From an uncultured Prevotella sp. (GTDB lineage Bacteria; Bacteroidota; Bacteroidia; Bacteroidales; Bacteroidaceae): a DNA stretch of 8,617 bases. Made by a program: the position numbers and the translations under genes. This document shows positions 6,195 through 8,617 of the stretch, piece by piece. Each line of letters begins with the position of its first letter. Position 1 is the first letter of the stretch. The DNA lies in contig CAMYZK010000092.1 of assembly GCA_947303825.1 (NCBI GenBank), positions 1 through 8,617 of the forward strand. Direction: 5' to 3'. The notes under the pieces were generated by a model. The model did not search any database. It saw nothing but the letters and a program-made list of their open reading frames with translations, and was not told the DNA's origin.

Positions 6195-7610
6195 ATGTCT
6201 AACCTCGAAACCATCCTCATGGCCGCTGGTGCACTCCTCGTTCACCAGGCACAGGCACAAAGCACCCGTCACCACTCCCCAGCAACCCCCGACCGTCCAA
6301 ACGTAGTGTTCATCTTGGCCGACGATATGGGGTACGGAGACCTGGCCTGCTATGGCAACCAGTATATCAAGACTCCCAACATAGACCGTCTGGCACGCAC
6401 AGGGACCTGCTTCACTCAGGCCTACGCAGGCAGCGGCATCAGCTCACCTTCACGCTGTTCGCTGATGACGGGACGCAACAGTGGGAACACCCGCATACGA
6501 GACAACCAGTGCTATGCCGGAGGCATGACAGGACTGAAGATAAACCCACGCGGTGACACGACTATAGTGCGCCGCGCCAACCTACTGCCCGAGGACACCA
6601 CCCTGGCAACCGTCATCTCGGCCGGAGGATACAGGACATGCCTGGTGAACAAATGGCATCTGGACGGATACGACCCGCAGGCAGCCCCCAACCACCGGGG
6701 GTTCCACGAGTTCTACGGGTGGACGATAGCCACCGTGCACTCCAATGCCCCGTACTACTATCCCTACTACCGATTCCACGGCGACAGTCTCATAAACATA
6801 AAAGAAAACGAGAACGACGCACACGTTCGCCACAACACAGAGCTGTCGACCGACGATGCCATTGCCTTCATTCACAGGAACAAGAACACCCCCTTCTTTC
6901 TCTTCCTAGGCTATGATGCCCCACACGAGCCATACATTATTGACGACACGTCGTGGTATGACGAGCAAGGCGAGTGGACGGCAAACACCAAGCGATATGC
7001 CGCCCTGGTGACTCACATGGACTACAACATAGGACGACTGATAGGAACCCTCGACGCCCTGGGGCTGCGCGAAAACACCATCGTCATCTTTGCCAGCGAC
7101 AATGGGGCGGCTGTCCAGGCCCCCCTGAAGGAGCTGAACTGCGGAGCAGGACTGAAAGGCCGCAAGGGGCAGCTCTATGAAGGCGGCATACGGGTGCCGC
7201 TCATCGTGAACCAGCCAGGCCGAGTTCCTGCAAGGCAGATAAGCAACCTGGTGTACTTCCCCGACTTCATGCCCACACTGGCTGCCCTGACGGGAAGCAG
7301 CAAGAATCTGCCGCAGAAAACCGACGGCATGGACATCTCGCCATTGTTCTACGGCAAAGATATCGACACCGACAGCCGCCCTCTGTACTGGGAGTTCCCC
7401 GGCAAACAGCGAGCTTTGAGATGGAAAGGATGGAAAGCGGTAACGGTGAAGAAAGGTGCACCGCTGGAGCTATACCGCATTAAGGAAGATCCATGCGAAC
7501 AGAACAACGTTGCATCCCAATACCCCGAAATGCTGAAGCAGATGGAGGAGATGATGCTACAGCTACGCACACCTTCGCCCAACTACCCGTTTGAAGGAGA
7601 AATAAAATAG
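6195..7610 (+). CDS. Secreted Ser-type sulfatase (arylsulfatase family S1)
   Basis: 471-residue formylglycine-dependent sulfatase, likely periplasmic or surface-exposed, removing sulfate esters from a glycan or aryl substrate. Visible features: metal-binding ADDMGYGD near 42-49; the modified-residue motif [C/S]-x-P-x-R as SSPSR at 83-87 within ISSPSRCSLMTGR, making Ser83 the predicted formylglycine precursor; NKWHLD (Lys153, His155); APHEP (His244); SDNGAA (Asp302, Asn303); and GRKGQLYEGGIRVPLI (Lys324). A Ser-type site needs a radical-SAM maturase (anSME), not seen here. The N-terminus MSNLETILMAAGALLVHQAQAQ has a hydrophobic core and an AxA-like cleavage site, but no basic residue before the core. 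ATG at 6195 is chosen because the longer open frame starts at TTG inside the repeat region and would put about 49 Pro/Ser/Thr-rich residues before the signal. No promoter was seen in the gap, so it may be read from pepD or from an undetected start. Substrate cannot be assigned. Confidence 0.93.
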   Translation: MSNLETILMAAGALLVHQAQAQSTRHHSPATPDRPNVVFILADDMGYGDLACYGNQYIKTPNIDRLARTGTCFTQAYAGSGISSPSRCSLMTGRNSGNTRIRDNQCYAGGMTGLKINPRGDTTIVRRANLLPEDTTLATVISAGGYRTCLVNKWHLDGYDPQAAPNHRGFHEFYGWTIATVHSNAPYYYPYYRFHGDSLINIKENENDAHVRHNTELSTDDAIAFIHRNKNTPFFLFLGYDAPHEPYIIDDTSWYDEQGEWTANTKRYAALVTHMDYNIGRLIGTLDALGLRENTIVIFASDNGAAVQAPLKELNCGAGLKGRKGQLYEGGIRVPLIVNQPGRVPARQISNLVYFPDFMPTLAALTGSSKNLPQKTDGMDISPLFYGKDIDTDSRPLYWEFPGKQRALRWKGWKAVTVKKGAPLELYRIKEDPCEQNNVASQYPEMLKQMEEMMLQLRTPSPNYPFEGEIK

Positions 7611-7619
7611 ATTAGGACT

Positions 7620-7991
7620 ATGAAAAAAGCATTTATCACACTCGCACTTCTGATTTCCGCTCTAGGTCTTAAGGCTCAGAACATCAGCCATATTGAGACG
7701 ACAAAGGCATGGTACTACATCTATGACGAGAATGGAAAGAAGATAAAGACAATAAGCACCAGCCAAGGCGAACTGAAGGGCTACAGCTCCTCTTTCTACA
7801 TCATGAAGCAGAGTAATGCCTTCTACATAACCTACGATGTGAGCGGCAGAAGGCTTCACACCTTCGGCGCACAGTCGGTGGGCGAGGTACTGGCATGCAG
7901 CGGCGACACCTTCGTGAGCAGGAACGGCACTTGGATATATACGTGGAACAAAGACGGCAAGAAGATCAGCACCAGAGCCGCCAATCGTTAA
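7620..7991 (+). CDS. Small secreted protein of 37-residue repeats, function unknown
   Basis: 123 residues. The N-terminus MKKAFITLALLISALGLKAQ is a clear Sec signal peptide with cleavage after about residue 19 or 20. The remainder is two complete 37-residue repeats (31-67 and 68-104) and the first 19 residues of a third (105-123). Each opens with an aromatic pair and a turn: WYYIYDENGKKIKT, FYITYDVSGRRLHT, WIYTWNKDGKKIST. The pattern (aromatic-Y-I/T-x-Y/W-D/N-x-x-G-K/R-K/R-I/L-x-T) suggests short beta hairpins like those in KWG-type or propeller-like repeat proteins, but I cannot assign a family. It starts 9 bp after the sulfatase stop, so the two genes are almost surely one transcript and may act in the same compartment. 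It does not look truncated: a normal stop follows the short third repeat. Confidence 0.85.
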   Translation: MKKAFITLALLISALGLKAQNISHIETTKAWYYIYDENGKKIKTISTSQGELKGYSSSFYIMKQSNAFYITYDVSGRRLHTFGAQSVGEVLACSGDTFVSRNGTWIYTWNKDGKKISTRAANR

Positions 7992-8015
7992 AGAAACGTA
8001 AATATAAGCCAAACT

Positions 8016-8065
8016 GCGGCTGCAAAATGCTCTATTTCAAATAATTTGAGTAATTTTGCAGCCGC
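8016..8065. terminator. 13-bp perfect inverted repeat between the small gene and rpsA
   Basis: GCGGCTGCAAAAT (8016-8028) and ATTTTGCAGCCGC (8053-8065) are exact inverted copies around a 24-nt spacer. AAA before the left arm and TTT after the right arm could extend the stem past a 2-nt bulge. It starts 25 bp after the small gene's stop, so it may end that transcript, but only three T follow before GCGCG and the loop is long. It also overlaps the candidate rpsA -7 element, so an operator is an alternative reading. The spacer contains the palindrome CAAATAATTTG (8038-8048). Confidence 0.5.
8051..8058 (+). promoter_or_regulatory. Candidate rpsA promoter, -7 element TAATTTTG
   Basis: TAATTTTG fits TAnnTTTG exactly and lies 78 bp before the rpsA ATG, so a leader of about 70 nt is predicted. 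No TTG is visible at the expected -33 position (about 8028-8030 reads TGC). The element sits inside the 13-bp inverted repeat. The predicted leader is AT-rich, has no Shine-Dalgarno sequence, and holds a 7-bp inverted repeat ATTATGT (8075-8081) / ACATAAT (8094-8100). Confidence 0.6.
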
Positions 8066-8135
8066 TTTGCGCGAATTATGTAGAAAACAATTCACATAAT
8101 GTCTAACTTTATTAATTTTTAAAACTTTATTTAAC

Positions 8136-8617
8136 ATGTCAGAATTAACAAAGAACGTCAAGCCTCTCGACGATTTCAATTGGGAAGAGTTTGAGAATGG
8201 CACCGTGGCCAATGTAAGCAAAGAAGAGCTTGACAAGGCCTATGACGAAACCCTGAACAAGGTGGCCGACCACCAGGTGGTGGACGGAAAGGTCATCTCT
8301 GTCGACAAGAAAGAAGTGGTGGTGAACATCGGCTACAAGAGCGATGGCATCATCCCCGCTACGGAGTTCCGCTACAATCCCGACCTGAAGGAAGGCGACA
8401 CCGTTGAGGTGTACGTAGAAAGCGCAGAGGACAAGAAAGGCCAACTGCTGCTCAGCCACAAGAAGGCACGCCTGTCTAAGGCTTGGGACCGCGTCAACGC
8501 CGCCCTTGACAACGAGGAGATTGTACAGGGCTTCATCAAGTGCCGCACAAAGGGTGGTATGATTGTCGATGTCTTCGGCATCGAGGCCTTCCTGCCCGGT
8601 TCACAGATTGACGTTCA
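8136..8617 (+). CDS. rpsA: 30S ribosomal protein S1, 5' part only
   Basis: The first 160 codons of ribosomal protein S1, open to the window edge. S1 binds mRNA at the small subunit and aids translation initiation. After an acidic N-terminal segment (MSELTKNVKPLDDFNWEEFE), a first S1/OB-fold repeat is seen at about 50-115 (GKVISVDKKEVVVNIGYKSDG, then IIPATEF, EGDTVEVYV and LLLSHKKA). A second repeat begins near 129 (IVQGFIKCRTKGGMIVDV, then FGIEAFLPGSQID). This order is standard for bacterial S1. The start ATG at 8136 follows an AT-rich leader without Shine-Dalgarno sequence, common in Bacteroidetes. The gene is unrelated in function to the sulfatase pair before it and appears to have its own promoter. 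Confidence 0.97.
   Translation, partial: MSELTKNVKPLDDFNWEEFENGTVANVSKEELDKAYDETLNKVADHQVVDGKVISVDKKEVVVNIGYKSDGIIPATEFRYNPDLKEGDTVEVYVESAEDKKGQLLLSHKKARLSKAWDRVNAALDNEEIVQGFIKCRTKGGMIVDVFGIEAFLPGSQIDV

Noticed and set aside
7662..8012. Minus-strand 116-codon frame opposite the small secreted protein
   Set aside because: It is the shadow of the plus-strand gene, which has a proper signal peptide and an internal protein repeat.

Overview
The window looks like chromosomal DNA from a Bacteroidales bacterium, most likely Prevotella or a close relative. Four things point there. Upstream regions carry TAnnTTTG-type -7 promoter elements rather than E. coli -10 boxes. Start codons lack clear Shine-Dalgarno sequences. 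YidC has the long Bacteroidetes form with a large periplasmic domain. The Wzx-type flippase, the Ser-type sulfatase and the small secreted protein are of types typical of that group. The genus is an inference from sequence character; no database search was possible.

Left part (1-3783), minus strand: a gene run read right to left. It is yidC (membrane protein insertase), then a Wzz-type polysaccharide chain-length determinant 37 bp later, then a Wzx/MATE-fold polysaccharide flippase 12 bp after that, cut by the window edge. The tight spacing suggests one transcript in which a housekeeping insertase leads into surface polysaccharide export genes.

Middle (3784-4568): a 785-bp gene-free divergent region between yidC and pepD. 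It holds a yidC promoter candidate, an array of degenerate 18/21-bp GCTACT repeats, a second array of four 21/22-bp near-palindromic G/C-rich units, two adjacent hairpins, inverted copies of the first repeat family, a short CG-alternating tract, a small inverted repeat, and a well-formed pepD promoter. This is the least explained stretch of the window.

Right part (4569-8617), plus strand: pepD (M20-family cytosolic dipeptidase) is followed by a 165-bp G-rich/C-rich repeat region that can fold into a long stem. Next come a secreted Ser-type sulfatase and, 9 bp later, a small secreted protein built of 37-residue repeats. After a 144-bp gap containing a perfect 13-bp inverted repeat that overlaps a promoter, rpsA (ribosomal protein S1) begins and runs off the window.

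Functionally the window mixes housekeeping genes (yidC, pepD, rpsA) with surface and glycan genes (chain-length regulator, flippase, sulfatase). No complete novel defence or mobile system is visible. The real curiosities are the repeat structures at the two unusual intergenic regions and the small 37-residue repeat protein.
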